In this document: positions 51,206-60,916 of the stretch, piece by piece
Layout: every line of letters begins with the position of its first letter
Position numbering within the stretch: the first letter of the stretch is position 1
NCBI GenBank assembly: GCA_036490215.1
Contig: DASXEH010000017.1
Coordinates: 62,001-126,000, forward strand
Origin: JASHSH01 sp036490215
Lineage (GTDB): Bacteria > Pseudomonadota > Alphaproteobacteria > Rhodospirillales > Magnetospirillaceae
Direction of reading: 5' to 3'
DNA: 64,000 bases
Made by a program: the position numbers and the translations under genes
Notes under the pieces: model-generated
What the model was told of the DNA's origin: nothing
What the model saw: only the letters and a program-made list of their open reading frames with translations
Database searches by the model: none

Positions 51206-51410
51206 TTTCAGGCTCAAGCGATGTTTCCTGGGATCGTTCCGTGGGTAAGCCTGTGGATAAAGTGAGCGACGCAATCCCGCCATGCAAGAGTCGTCTCGGT
51301 GGATGTGTCCTTCTTGTTGCAACGCCGCGTCTTTCGCCCTAAAAAATCGACCGAGGCCCGCGCTGCGGCGACGGGCACCCCGATCCCAAATCGTAGACCG
51401 GAGTTCGCCC

Positions 51411-52100
51411 ATGCAGTCCGCCTCGCGCACGCCCGAGCAGCGGCAGGCCGGCTTGGCCACGGCCCGTATCCTGCTTGAGACCAAATCGATCGGCTTCCGC
51501 CCGGAAGAGCCGTTCACGCTCACCTCCGGCTGGAAGACGCCGGTCTATGTCGATTGCCGCCGCCTGATTTCCTTTCCGCGCGCGCGCAAGAAGATCACCG
51601 AGATGGCCGCCCAAGCCCTGACCCGGGAGATCGGCTTCGAGTCGATCGACGCGGTGGCGGGTGGCGAGACCGCCGGCATCCCCTTCGCCGCCTGGATTTC
51701 CGACGCGCTGTCGCTGCCGATGCTTTATGTGCGCAAACAGGCCAAGGGCTTTGGCCGCAATGCGCAGATCGAAGGCGCCGTCGAAGCGGGTGACCGCGCG
51801 GTACTGGTCGAAGACCTGGCCTCGGACGGCACCAGCAAGGTGAATTTCTGCAAGGCGCTCCGTACCGCCGGCATGACCGTCAACGACTGCTTCGTCGTGT
51901 TTTTCTATGGGGTCTTCCCGGAAGCGCTGAAGACGCTGGAAGAGATCGACGTGCGCCTGCACTTCCTGGCCAATTGGTGGGATGTGTTCGACGTGGCCGA
52001 ACAGGACGGCAGCCTCGACCGCGCAACGGTCGAAGAGGTGCGCCGATTCCTGCACGACCCGGTGGCCTGGTCGAGCCTGCACGGCGGCCGAGCCGCCTAA
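51411..52100 (+). CDS. pyrE: Orotate phosphoribosyltransferase
   Basis: The 229-residue enzyme makes orotidine monophosphate from orotate and PRPP. The PRPP loop is AVLVEDLASDGTSKVNFCKA, and AGGETAGIPFAAWISDALSL and MLYVRKQAKGFGRNAQIEG are conserved. ATG 51411 follows GGAG. It resembles the longer alphaproteobacterial form. Divergent from dmeF across 205 bases, in which I saw no riboswitch-like element. Confidence 0.93.
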   Translation: MQSASRTPEQRQAGLATARILLETKSIGFRPEEPFTLTSGWKTPVYVDCRRLISFPRARKKITEMAAQALTREIGFESIDAVAGGETAGIPFAAWISDALSLPMLYVRKQAKGFGRNAQIEGAVEAGDRAVLVEDLASDGTSKVNFCKALRTAGMTVNDCFVVFFYGVFPEALKTLEEIDVRLHFLANWWDVFDVAEQDGSLDRATVEEVRRFLHDPVAWSSLHGGRAA

Positions 52101-52156
52101 ATTCGAGATTGCCACGGAACGCGGCGGCCGCCGTGCGGCGTAGTCGAAATTTAGTT

Positions 52157-52272
52157 CGTCATGCCCGCGCAGGCGGGCATCCAGGGCCGTTTCCCATGTG
52201 ACCCTGGACCCCCGGTCCCGCTTTGCGGGCAAATCAAGTTAGCGCGCGAAGCGCGCGGCGCGGGAGTGACGG
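52157..52272. repeat. Palindromic repeat, family C (variant)
   Basis: Begins CGTCATGCCCGCGCAGGCGG and ends GCGGCGCGGGAGTGACGG, with an inner GCGCGCGAAGCGCGC hairpin. Located between the convergent pyrE and the msr operon. Confidence 0.82.
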
Positions 52273-52292
52273 ATCATTGGTGATCCGTCACT
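52265..52292. terminator. Perfect 12-bp stem-loop between pyrE and the msr operon
   Basis: AGTGACGGATCA, loop TTGG, TGATCCGTCACT. The right arm contains the stop codon (52288-52290) of the minus-strand gene, and the left arm overlaps the end of the family C repeat. No T-tract follows on either strand, so bidirectional termination is possible but unproven. Confidence 0.5.
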
Positions 52293-52770
52293 TGTCGCAC
52301 GGCTCGTAGGTCATGCGGATTTCGTCGCGGGCGTAATGCGCCTGCTTGATGATGTCCTTCCAGCCTTTCTGCGGTGCATCGGTCAGCATCTTCTTGACCG
52401 TGGTGCAATAGCCGGCTGACAACGGATAATTGCGGAAATAGAAGACGATCCGCGCGTTCCACAAGCTCAGCTTGTGTTCGGCGTCGTTCTCGAACTCGCG
52501 CATAAACGCCTTGTTGCGGATATCGGTCTGCTCGGCGAATTGCGCGCCGAACTGCTGGTTGACCATGTCCCAGAGCGGTTTGGTTTCGGCGTACCAGGGC
52601 GCGCCATCGCAGCCCTCGCCGCCTTCACGCATCCGCAATCCCTGGCGCACCACCTCTTCGGCCTGCTGTTCCTTCTTCGTGAAACAGCCGCGCGCCTTGG
52701 CAAGCGCCTCGGCCGAAGGCGCGAGAAGCGCGACGATACCGACCAGAGCCAGAACCCGCCGTCCCGTCAT
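52288..52770 (-). CDS. Exported four-cysteine protein, third gene of the msrPQ operon
   Basis: I do not recognise this 160-residue protein. It starts MTGRRVLALVGIVALLAPSA, a signal peptide, two bases after the msrQ stop. The mature part has four cysteines (ARGCFTKKEQQ, EGCDGAPWYAE, AGYCTTVKKML, TYEPCDK) and is otherwise charged and helical. Lying with a methionine sulfoxide reductase, it could be a periplasmic partner or substrate, which is inference from position only. Confidence 0.75.
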   Translation of the reverse strand: MTGRRVLALVGIVALLAPSAEALAKARGCFTKKEQQAEEVVRQGLRMREGGEGCDGAPWYAETKPLWDMVNQQFGAQFAEQTDIRNKAFMREFENDAEHKLSLWNARIVFYFRNYPLSAGYCTTVKKMLTDAPQKGWKDIIKQAHYARDEIRMTYEPCDK

Positions 52771-52772
52771 CC

Positions 52773-53444
52773 CTACCCCGCCTTGCTTGCCACCCGTTGC
52801 GGCGCGATCGCCTGGCGGGTTTGCGCCCACCAGAAAACGCGCATCGCCAGGAGTATGGCAATGATCGCGGTATAGATCACCGGTTCAATTGTGATGGCCT
52901 TTACCATCCAGATGTAATGAATCGCACCGGCGATACCGGCGAAATACACCAACCGATGAAGCCGCCGCCACCGCGCCGCGCCAAGCCGGCGGATCATGCC
53001 GCTTGTCGAGGTCAGCGCGAGGGGCAGCAGGAACACGAAGCCCAGCATACCCACCGTGATGAACTTGTTCTTCAGGATCTCTTTCCAGATCTCGTGCCAG
53101 TCGAAATACTGATCCACACCGATGAAGAACAGCAGGTGGATCGTCACATAGGCAAAGGCCCAGAGCCCCAGCATGCGGCGATAGCGCGCGATCTGCGGCA
53201 GACCGCTGATGCGCCGCACCGGTGTCACCGCGAGAGCAACGATCAGGAATCGGATCGACCAGTCGCCGAGATTACGGATCACCGTCTCGATCGGGTTGAC
53301 GCCCAGCCCGCCGAGAAAGTCGGTGCCGCTGTAATCGGCATAGCCACGCGCCAGCAGCGCCAGGATCGGCAAAGTGTAAAGCGCATGGAGGCCGGTCTTG
53401 ATCGTCGGCTTCCACCACGGCAGTGAACGCGGCCCGGCCATCAC
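52773..53444 (-). CDS. msrQ: MsrQ, heme-binding membrane subunit of the periplasmic Met-sulfoxide reductase
   Basis: The 223-residue protein has six helices of the ferric-reductase-like type. Heme-ligand histidines are probably those in GLWAFAYVTIHLLFFIGVDQ, WRRLHRLVYFAGIAGAIHYI. MsrQ passes electrons from the quinone pool to MsrP. It starts 10 bases after the msrP stop. Confidence 0.92.
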   Translation of the reverse strand: MMAGPRSLPWWKPTIKTGLHALYTLPILALLARGYADYSGTDFLGGLGVNPIETVIRNLGDWSIRFLIVALAVTPVRRISGLPQIARYRRMLGLWAFAYVTIHLLFFIGVDQYFDWHEIWKEILKNKFITVGMLGFVFLLPLALTSTSGMIRRLGAARWRRLHRLVYFAGIAGAIHYIWMVKAITIEPVIYTAIIAILLAMRVFWWAQTRQAIAPQRVASKAG

Positions 53445-53454
53445 GCGGCTCCGA

Positions 53455-54402
53455 TCAATACCAGGTGTCCAGGTTCATGCCGGAATAGAGCGACGCGACC
53501 TGTTCCGTGTAACCATTGAACATCAGCGTCGGGCGGCGGAGGAATTCGCCGATGCGGCGTTCCTTGGCCTGGCTCCAACGCGGATGATCATGGTTGGGAT
53601 TCACATTGGCGTAGAAGCCATATTCGTCTGCGGCGATCTGATTCCACATCGTCTTCGGCTGGTTCCGCACGAAGCTGATGCGCACGATCGACTTGATGTC
53701 CTTGAAGCCATACTTCCACGGCACCACCAGACGAATCGGCGCGCCGTTCTGCGCCGCCAGGGTCTTACCGTAGAGACCGACCGAGAGCAGCGTCAGCGCG
53801 TTCATCGCCTCATCCATACGCAGACCCTCGGTATAGGGCCAGGGATAGACGAGGTCGCTCTTCTCTCCGGGCATCTGCTTGGGATCGTCGAGCGTCTGGA
53901 ATGCGACATATTTGGCGTTACCGTTCGGCTCGAAGCGTTTGATCACGTCGGCCAGCGGCACGCCGACCCAGGGGATCACCATCGACCATGCCTCGACACA
54001 GCGGTGGCGATAGACCCGTTCTTCGAGCGCGCTGGTCTTGATGAAATCGTCGACATCGACCGTGCCGGGCTTATTGCACTCGCCATCGACCGTCACGGTC
54101 CAGGGACTCGGCTTGAGCAGGCCGGGCGCGTTGACCGCCGGCTCGCCCTTGTCGGTGCCGTATTCGTAGAAATTGTTATACGTCGTTATCTCTTTGTACG
54201 AGTTCACCTTCTCATCGACCGTGTACTTGCTCTTGATCACCTTCGGCAGCGCCTGGGGTTCTACATCGGCAAAGGCGATACCGGGGATGGCCGACCCGGC
54301 GAGCAACGCGCCAGTGCCGGCCATAAAGGCGCGGCGGCCGAGATAAATCGATTCAGGGGTGATCTCGGAAGGACGGATATCGGGGGCGCGACGGATCAAC
54401 AT
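53455..54402 (-). CDS. msrP: MsrP, periplasmic molybdopterin Met-sulfoxide reductase
   Basis: The 315-residue enzyme repairs oxidised methionines in envelope proteins. A Tat signal is visible (YLGRRAFMAGTGALLAGSAI). The molybdenum-binding cysteine is in RVYRHRCVEAWSMVIPWVGV, and APIRLVVPWKYGFKDIKSIV is the second family block. The window carries the msrP-msrQ pair plus a third exported gene. The C-terminal GYTEQVASLYSGMNLDTWY is also typical. Confidence 0.94.
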   Translation of the reverse strand: MLIRRAPDIRPSEITPESIYLGRRAFMAGTGALLAGSAIPGIAFADVEPQALPKVIKSKYTVDEKVNSYKEITTYNNFYEYGTDKGEPAVNAPGLLKPSPWTVTVDGECNKPGTVDVDDFIKTSALEERVYRHRCVEAWSMVIPWVGVPLADVIKRFEPNGNAKYVAFQTLDDPKQMPGEKSDLVYPWPYTEGLRMDEAMNALTLLSVGLYGKTLAAQNGAPIRLVVPWKYGFKDIKSIVRISFVRNQPKTMWNQIAADEYGFYANVNPNHDHPRWSQAKERRIGEFLRRPTLMFNGYTEQVASLYSGMNLDTWY

Positions 54403-54571
54403 GCAAAGCTCCCACGGGCGTGAGGAAAACTACCACGGAACAACGCGGTCTATGAGCTATTCGCCCCGGACGAGCAGAAGGTTGCGGCTGTCCGGATTAA
54501 TTACCGTTTAGGAAGCGGGTTGTTCCGTTCCATTTTGCACGCCGCGATATTGGAGTAGCTATAGCGGTGTT

Positions 54572-57500
54572 CTACTCCGCCGCTTCCCCATACCCGCCAC
54601 CGCCGGGGGTTTCGATCACCAGTGTATCACCCGGCGCCATCTTGGTGCGCGCGGTGTGAGCCAATTCCTCGACGCTGCCATTTTTGCGCTCGACCGCGTT
54701 GCGACCGGCCTTACCCGGCGCACCACCCGCCAGACCGAAGGGTGGCACACGCCGACGGTTGGAGAGGATCGCGGCATCCATCGGTTCGCGGAAGGTGAGC
54801 CGGCGCACCACGCCGTCGCCGCCATGCCAGTGTCCTGCGCCGCCCGAACCATGACGGATCGAGAACCCATCCACCAGCACCGGGAAACGCCATTCGATCA
54901 CCTCGGGATCGGTGAGGCGGCTATTGGTCATGTGGGTGTGGACGGCCGAGGCGCCGACGAAACCCTGCCCGGCACCCGCGCCGCCGCAGATCGTCTCGTA
55001 ATATTGCCGACGCGCATCGCCGAAGGTGAGGTTGTTCATCGTACTTTGGCTGGAGGCGAGCACGCCGAGCGCGCCCATCAGGCAATCGACCGTGGCCATC
55101 GAGGTCTCGACATTGCCGCCCGCCACCGCGGCACCGGCGCGTGGACGGAGCATGCAGCCCTCGGGCGCGACCAGTTCGAGCGGCTTGAGACAACCTTCGT
55201 TGAGCGGAATCGCCTCGTCGACCAGGGTGCGGAAGGTGTAGAGCACGGCGGCCTTGGCCACGGCAAAAGGCGCGTTGGTGTTGCCCTTGCGCTGCTCGGA
55301 TGTGCCGGTGAAATCGACCCGCGCCGAGCGCTTTGCCTTGTCCACGGTGATCGCGACCTTGATGATACCGCCATCGTCCATTTCGACGGCGAAGGTGCCG
55401 TCCTTCAGCGTCGCGATGACGCGGCGGACGCACTCCTCGGCGTTGTCCTGCACATGGCCGACATAGGCGAGCACGGTCTCGGCACCGTAGCGATCGATCA
55501 GTGCGTCGAGTTCGATCTGGCCGCGCGCCATCGAAGCGAGCTGCGCGTGCAGATCGGCCATGTTGCGTTCGACATCGCGCGCCGGCCACGGACCCTTGAG
55601 GAATTCCGCGCGCGTCGCCTCTTCGCGCAGCACGCCGCCGTCGACCAGCATCAGCGAGTCGAGCAGCGCGCCCTCTTCCTCGATGCGCTGGCTGTCGGGT
55701 GGCATCGAGCCCGGCGTCGCGCCGCCGATATCGGCATGGTGTCCGCGCGCGCCGAGGAAGAACAGGATTTTGCCGTCGCGGAAATAGGGGGCGATGACGG
55801 TGATATCGGGCAGATGCGTGCCGCCGTGATAGGGATCGTTGAGCACATAGGCATCGCCCGGCTTCAGCTTTTTGCCGTAGCGCGAAATGATGGCGCGCAC
55901 GGCGTCACTCATACTGCCGAGATGGACGGGAATGTGCGGTGCATTGGCGATCAACCCACCGCCCGCGTCGAACAGCGCACAGGAGAAATCCAGCCGTTCC
56001 TTGATGTTGACCGAGTGCGCTGTGTTGGCCAGCACCGCGCCCATCTGCTCGGCGATCGACATGAACAGCGCATTGAACACGGCCAAGGTCACCGGGTCGA
56101 CCTGGGTGCCGATGGCAAGGCGCTTCGGCCGCGGCACAGCACGCGTGAGTACCAGATTGCCGCGCACATCCATCGTCGCGCTCCAGCCCGGCTCGACCAC
56201 CGTGGTCGCGGTCGACTCGATGATGATCGCCGGGCCCATCACCACATCGTCGGGCTCCATCGCGGCGCGATCGAACACCTGCGCCTGATGTGCCTCGCCC
56301 TGGCTATACATCTCGACCGTATCGAGCGGCGCGACCGAGCCGGCGCGGCGCTTTTCTTGCGGCGGTTCGTCGACCGAAAGGCCACCGCCCTCGGCCTCGG
56401 CCGTCACAGATTCGACGATCAGCGCTGCAGTACCGGGCGCGAAACCGAACTGGCGGCGATGGGCCACGCCAAAGGCCTCGATCAGCGCGGCACGATTGCC
56501 CAGCGGCACTTCCAGCGCCGTATCCGATCCGGCGACACGCAGCGCCACACGCGCGACAGCCTTGATCAGGTCGATCGCGATGCCCTGGCGTTCCAGCTCG
56601 GACCGCGCTTCGATCTCGAGTCGGGCCGCGATGTCCATCAGCGTCTTGGCTGTGGCTTCGTCGAGGCTCGCCTCCACCGCCTGCGTCTTCAGCGCGCGCA
56701 GATCGGCCAACCCCATCCCATAGGCCGAGAGCACACCGGCCAGCGGGTGCAGGAACACGGTCTCCATCCCCAGTGCATCGGCGACCAGACAGGCATGCTG
56801 TCCACCCGCGCCACCGAAAGAGGCCAGCGCCGTACCGTCGAGATCGTAGCCGCGCTCGATCGAGATGCGCTTGATCGCCTGCGCCATGTTCTCGACCGCC
56901 ACGGCAATAAAGCCATCAGCAACTGCACGACGGTCCTTGCCGACCTGCTTGGCCATCGCCTCGAATTTGGCACGCACCGCATCGGGATCGAGATCCTGAT
57001 CGGCATTCGGGCCGAAGACCTTTGGAAAGAAGCGCGGCACGATCTTGCCGACCATCAGATTGGCATCGGTAATCGCCAGCGGCCCGCCCTTGCGATAACA
57101 GGCCGGGCCCGGATCGGCGCCGGCCGAGTCGGGACCGACGGCGAAGCGCATCCCGTCGTAATGCAGGATCGAACCGCCACCCGCCGCCACCGTGTGGATC
57201 AGCATCATCGGCGCGCGCACCTTTACGCCGGCCACTTCGGTCTCGAAGCTGCGCTCATAGGCGCCGTCATAGCGGCAGACATCGGTCGAGGTGCCACCCA
57301 TGTCGAAACCGATGATACGCTTGAACCCGGCCATCGCTGCCGTGCGCGCCGCTCCGACCACGCCACCGGCAGGGCCCGAGAGCAGCGCATCCTTGCCGCG
57401 CAACCGCGTCGCCTCGGCCAAGCCACCGCTCGACTGCATCAGGAACAGCCGCGTCTTGCCGAGTTGCGACGCCATGCGGTTCACATGGCGGCCGAGCACC

Positions 57501-58147
57501 GGCGAGACATAGGCGTCGGCCACCGTGGTCGCGCCGCGCGGCACCAGCTTCATCAGCGGGTTGACTTCGTGACTGACCGAGACCTGGGTGAAGCCCACCG
57601 CGCGGGCGATTTCGGCCACCGTGCGTTCATGGGCGGGATGCCGCCAACCATGCATGAAGATGATGGCGCAGGCGCGCAGCCCAGCAGCATAGGCATCGGT
57701 CAACCGCGCGCGCGCCGCATCGCGATCCAGCGGCCGTAACACCTCGCCTTCTGCGGTCACCCGCTCGGGCACTTCGACCACGAAAGAGTGCAGCGGCGGC
57801 GGCAGGCGGATTTCGCGCGCGAACAGATCGGGCCGCGCCTGGGTGCCGATGGTCAGCACATCGGCAAAACCTTGGGAGATCACGAGCGCGGTCGGCTCGC
57901 CATGCCGTTCCAACAGTGCGTTGGTGGCCACCGTGGTGCCCATGCGCACCGCGTCGACCAGATGGTCGGGAAACGGCTGCCCGGGGGCGATACCCAGAAG
58001 TCGGCGAATACCCTCGACCGCCGCGTCATCGTAGTGGCCTGGGTCTTCGCTCAGCAGCTTGGCGGTGATCAACGCGCCATCGGGTTGCCGCGCCACGATA
58101 TCGGTGAAGGTGCCGCCCCGGTCGATCCAGAATTGCCAGCCTGTCAT
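54572..58147 (-). CDS. Fused hydantoinase/5-oxoprolinase (HyuA-HyuB)
   Basis: The 1191-residue protein joins the HyuA part (about 1-680; FWIDRGGTFTDIVARQPDG at the N-terminus, GFDMGGTSTDVCRYDGAYE) to the HyuB part (from about 680; LMGALGVLASSQSTMNNLTF, VIETPGGGGYGEAAE end). This layout is that of eukaryotic-type 5-oxoprolinase, which opens 5-oxoproline with ATP, although hydantoinases and acetone carboxylase relatives look similar. I start at MTGWQFW (58147); upstream codons overlap repeat D. Substrate not certain. It shares a divergent gap with the DjlA-like gene. Confidence 0.9.
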   Translation of the reverse strand: MTGWQFWIDRGGTFTDIVARQPDGALITAKLLSEDPGHYDDAAVEGIRRLLGIAPGQPFPDHLVDAVRMGTTVATNALLERHGEPTALVISQGFADVLTIGTQARPDLFAREIRLPPPLHSFVVEVPERVTAEGEVLRPLDRDAARARLTDAYAAGLRACAIIFMHGWRHPAHERTVAEIARAVGFTQVSVSHEVNPLMKLVPRGATTVADAYVSPVLGRHVNRMASQLGKTRLFLMQSSGGLAEATRLRGKDALLSGPAGGVVGAARTAAMAGFKRIIGFDMGGTSTDVCRYDGAYERSFETEVAGVKVRAPMMLIHTVAAGGGSILHYDGMRFAVGPDSAGADPGPACYRKGGPLAITDANLMVGKIVPRFFPKVFGPNADQDLDPDAVRAKFEAMAKQVGKDRRAVADGFIAVAVENMAQAIKRISIERGYDLDGTALASFGGAGGQHACLVADALGMETVFLHPLAGVLSAYGMGLADLRALKTQAVEASLDEATAKTLMDIAARLEIEARSELERQGIAIDLIKAVARVALRVAGSDTALEVPLGNRAALIEAFGVAHRRQFGFAPGTAALIVESVTAEAEGGGLSVDEPPQEKRRAGSVAPLDTVEMYSQGEAHQAQVFDRAAMEPDDVVMGPAIIIESTATTVVEPGWSATMDVRGNLVLTRAVPRPKRLAIGTQVDPVTLAVFNALFMSIAEQMGAVLANTAHSVNIKERLDFSCALFDAGGGLIANAPHIPVHLGSMSDAVRAIISRYGKKLKPGDAYVLNDPYHGGTHLPDITVIAPYFRDGKILFFLGARGHHADIGGATPGSMPPDSQRIEEEGALLDSLMLVDGGVLREEATRAEFLKGPWPARDVERNMADLHAQLASMARGQIELDALIDRYGAETVLAYVGHVQDNAEECVRRVIATLKDGTFAVEMDDGGIIKVAITVDKAKRSARVDFTGTSEQRKGNTNAPFAVAKAAVLYTFRTLVDEAIPLNEGCLKPLELVAPEGCMLRPRAGAAVAGGNVETSMATVDCLMGALGVLASSQSTMNNLTFGDARRQYYETICGGAGAGQGFVGASAVHTHMTNSRLTDPEVIEWRFPVLVDGFSIRHGSGGAGHWHGGDGVVRRLTFREPMDAAILSNRRRVPPFGLAGGAPGKAGRNAVERKNGSVEELAHTARTKMAPGDTLVIETPGGGGYGEAAE

Positions 58148-58160
58148 CCGACAAAGAACT

Positions 58161-58255
58161 CCCTCTCTGCCCTCAGGGCGGAGAGGGCTGGGGTGAGGTG
58201 GGCGCCGATACCCCACCTCATCCTCAATCCTTCTCCCCCCTCAAGGGCGGAGAAG
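58161..58255. repeat. CT/GA-rich inverted repeat, family D (variant)
   Basis: Units CCCTCAGGGCGGAGAGGG and TTCTCCCCCCTCAAGGGCGG separated by CACCTCATCC. It fills the divergent gap between the hydantoinase and DjlA-like genes, so it must lie in or near both promoters. Confidence 0.82.
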
Positions 58256-58308
58256 GACTTTTGCCGTTGTCGCACAGAAGCGCAAGCCTTGCCATAAAGC
58301 GCGGCTGC

Positions 58309-59052
58309 ATGCAGTCTGCATCAATGTTTTTGGGGAAAATTATCGGCGTCCTGATCGGCTTTCGGTTCGGGTTCCTGCCGGGCGCTGTGATCGGCCTGAT
58401 CGTCGGCCATCTGTTCGACCATTGGTTCGCCAAGAAGGGGTGGGGCGGCGGCCAGTGGAATCCCTTCGCCAAGCGCCAGGCGCTGTTCAGCGAATGCGTG
58501 ATCGCGCTCTCGGCCAAGCTCTCCAAGGCCGATGGCCCGGTCAGCCGCGCCGAGGTCGACGCCTTCAAGGCCGAGTTCCAGATCCGGCCTGATCAGATGA
58601 GCGCGGTCGGCACGCAATACGACAAGGCCAAGCGGACATCTGACGGCTACGAGGTCTACGCACGTCGCCTGGGCCAGGCTTTCTCCGACGCGCCCGTTCT
58701 GCTGGTCGGCGTGCTCGACGCGCTCAAGCGTATTGCCCTGTCGGACGGCCCCCTGCAGCCGGCAGAGAGCGCGTTCCTGGCCAAGGTTGCCCAAGCCTTC
58801 AATCTGACTGGTGCACGGGCCAATACGGCGGGTGGCTCAAGCGAAGAAGATCCCTATGCCGTCCTGGGTGTGGCGCGGACGGCGACAACGGACGAGATCA
58901 AAGCCGTCTGGCGCGAACTGGTCCGCCAGCACCACCCGGACACCCTGACGGCTAAGGGCCTGCCCAAGGAATATGTGGAACTCGCCACCCGGAAAATGGC
59001 CGCGATCAACGCCGCATATGATCGAATTCGTGCCGAACGCGGGGATATTTAG
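58309..59052 (+). CDS. DjlA-like membrane co-chaperone (TerB + DnaJ)
   Basis: The 247-residue protein has an N-terminal membrane segment (MFLGKIIGVLIGFRFGFLPG, with the glycine pattern of DjlA), a TerB-type middle (LFSECVIALSAKLSKADGPV), and a C-terminal J domain (DPYAVLGVARTATTDEIKAV) with the HPD triad in LVRQHHPDTLTAKG. Such proteins stimulate DnaK at the inner membrane. ATG 58309 or 58324 may be the start; neither has a strong ribosome-binding site. Confidence 0.87.
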   Translation: MQSASMFLGKIIGVLIGFRFGFLPGAVIGLIVGHLFDHWFAKKGWGGGQWNPFAKRQALFSECVIALSAKLSKADGPVSRAEVDAFKAEFQIRPDQMSAVGTQYDKAKRTSDGYEVYARRLGQAFSDAPVLLVGVLDALKRIALSDGPLQPAESAFLAKVAQAFNLTGARANTAGGSSEEDPYAVLGVARTATTDEIKAVWRELVRQHHPDTLTAKGLPKEYVELATRKMAAINAAYDRIRAERGDI

Positions 59053-59172
59053 CGTTCCTGCGATATATTCCGAAACAGTACGGACGTTCCGCATTCATAC
59101 AGCACGCATAACGTTCCAGGGTCGCCACAGGGGCTAAAGCGGCCTGCGACACCGCTCGTGTATGAGGACGTT

Positions 59173-60849
59173 ATGAAGATTAAGAGCATTGCCATTCGTC
59201 TGTTCGGCATCGTCGCGATCAGCGCCGTCGGCCTAATCGTCTTGGCCTTCTGCGCCGCGAACACGATGAAAGACTCGATGGTTGCGGACAGCATCTCGAA
59301 GACCAATAGCCTAGCCGAAGTGGCGCGCAATATCGCCCAATCCTTCGACGAGCGTGCCAAGAAGGGCGAGTTCGACACCAAGACCGCGCAGGAAATGGCC
59401 AAGGCCGCCATTCGCGGCCTGCGCTACGACGGCAAGGAATACTTCTTCGCTTACGACTTCAATGGCGTGAACCGCATTCATGGCGCGGACCAAACGCGCG
59501 AAGGCAAAAGCTTCATCGATCTCAAAGATCCGACTGGCTATGCCTATGTGCGCGACATGGTGAAGATCGGCCAGTCCGGTGGCGGTCATCTGTTCTACGT
59601 GTTCAAGCGACCGAATTCCGACGTGCCGGCGCCAAAGGTCTCTTCGGTGGTGCCTTACCAGCCGTGGGGCTGGCTGTTCGGCACCGGCACCTATATCGAC
59701 GACATCGATACGCGTTATTGGCATGCCGCCGAACGCCTGGGCGGGATCGGCCTGGTGATCCTGCTGATCGCTTCGGCCATCGCTTATCTGTTGTCGCGGA
59801 CGATTTCGAAGCCGATCACCGCGCTGGCCGACGTAACGACGCAGCTCGGCACCGGCGACTATGCGATCGCGATCCCCGCCATCGGCCGCGCCGACGAGGT
59901 CGGCAAGCTGGCTCGTGCCATTCAGATTCTCCGCGATCAGGCGCAAGCCGCCGAATCACTCCGGGCCCAGCATGAAACCGCCAAGACCGAGATGGAACGT
60001 CAGCGCCGCGATTCTCTGCTGGCGCTGGCCGACAATTTCGAAGGCAGCATCAAAGGCGTGGTCGAGTCGATCGTCTCGGCCGTGGGCGAGAACGACAACG
60101 CCGCCCGCTCGATGACTCATGTATCCGAAGAAGCCGCCGTCGATGTGAACGACGTGGCCGATGCCGCCAACGAGGTGACATCGAGCATCGAGACTGTAGC
60201 CGCCGCGACCGAGCAGTTGACCGCCTCGATCACCGAGATTTCGCATCAGATACAGCTCTCCTCGAAAGTGTCGAGCCAAGCCGTGGCCAGCGCCGGCGAG
60301 ACCGACAAGCTGGTGCAGGGCCTTTCGGCTGCCGTGGCGCGCATCAACGACGTCGCCAATCTGATCAACGACATTGCCGCCAAGACCAATCTTCTGGCGC
60401 TCAACGCCACCATCGAAGCGGCGCGCGCCGGCGATGTAGGCAAGGGCTTCGCGGTCGTCGCCAACGAAGTGAAGCAGCTGGCCACGCAGACCGCCAAGGC
60501 AACCGGCGAGATCACCGATCAGATCGAATCCGTGAACAAGGCCACCGAAGCGGCCGTGAGCGCGATCCGCGAGATCGGCGGCGTGATCGGTTCGATCGAC
60601 ACTGCTGTGTCCACCATTGCCGCCGCCGTCGAGGAACAATCGGCCGCGACCAAGGAAATCAGCCGCAACGCCACGCAGGCGGCGGACGGCGCCCAGCGCG
60701 TGTCCGGCACGGTAACGCGCCTGAAGGATGTAACGAAGCAAGTGCGTGACGGTGCCACAGTGGTGTCGCGCTCGTCATCGTCGCTCAACCGTCAATCGAG
60801 CGATCTGCGCCACGAGATGGTGCAGTTCCTCGCGACGGTCCGCGCCTAA
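59173..60849 (+). CDS. Methyl-accepting chemotaxis protein with single Cache sensor
   Basis: The 558-residue receptor has TM1 at about 7-29 and a periplasmic sCache domain up to about 180 (YFFAYDFNGVNRIHGADQTR; PWGWLFGTGTYIDDIDTRYW). TM2 follows (LGGIGLVILLIASAIAYLLS), then HAMP (RTISKPITALADVTTQLG). The C-terminal signalling tip is AAKTNLLALNATIEAARAGD, VGKGFAVVANEVKQLA. sCache_2 receptors often bind small carboxylates; the ligand here is unknown. ATG 59173 follows GAGGA. No other chemotaxis gene is near. Confidence 0.92.
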   Translation: MKIKSIAIRLFGIVAISAVGLIVLAFCAANTMKDSMVADSISKTNSLAEVARNIAQSFDERAKKGEFDTKTAQEMAKAAIRGLRYDGKEYFFAYDFNGVNRIHGADQTREGKSFIDLKDPTGYAYVRDMVKIGQSGGGHLFYVFKRPNSDVPAPKVSSVVPYQPWGWLFGTGTYIDDIDTRYWHAAERLGGIGLVILLIASAIAYLLSRTISKPITALADVTTQLGTGDYAIAIPAIGRADEVGKLARAIQILRDQAQAAESLRAQHETAKTEMERQRRDSLLALADNFEGSIKGVVESIVSAVGENDNAARSMTHVSEEAAVDVNDVADAANEVTSSIETVAAATEQLTASITEISHQIQLSSKVSSQAVASAGETDKLVQGLSAAVARINDVANLINDIAAKTNLLALNATIEAARAGDVGKGFAVVANEVKQLATQTAKATGEITDQIESVNKATEAAVSAIREIGGVIGSIDTAVSTIAAAVEEQSAATKEISRNATQAADGAQRVSGTVTRLKDVTKQVRDGATVVSRSSSSLNRQSSDLRHEMVQFLATVRA

Positions 60850-60862
60850 TTCAATTTCCGAG

Positions 60863-60904
60863 ATCGGTTATCGCCGCCCTGGTTTCTCCGGGGCGGCGAC
60901 CGAT
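60863..60904. terminator. Long hairpin between MCP and histidine-rich gene (possible bidirectional terminator)
   Basis: A 9-bp inner stem TCGCCGCCC / GGGCGGCGA with an 11-base loop is extended by ATCGGT / ACCGAT. It lies between convergent genes. There is no T-tract. Confidence 0.5.
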
Positions 60905-60916
60905 TGGCCGCTGCCG

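Noticed and set aside
51206..51410. A NiCo or other metal riboswitch before dmeF
   Set aside because: No conserved riboswitch core could be recognised on either strand; only ordinary GC-rich sequence.
54656..57739. A 1027-codon open frame on the plus strand
   Set aside because: It lies entirely antisense to the hydantoinase/5-oxoprolinase gene. High GC content removes stop codons in this frame; the translation is Arg/His-rich and has no domain.
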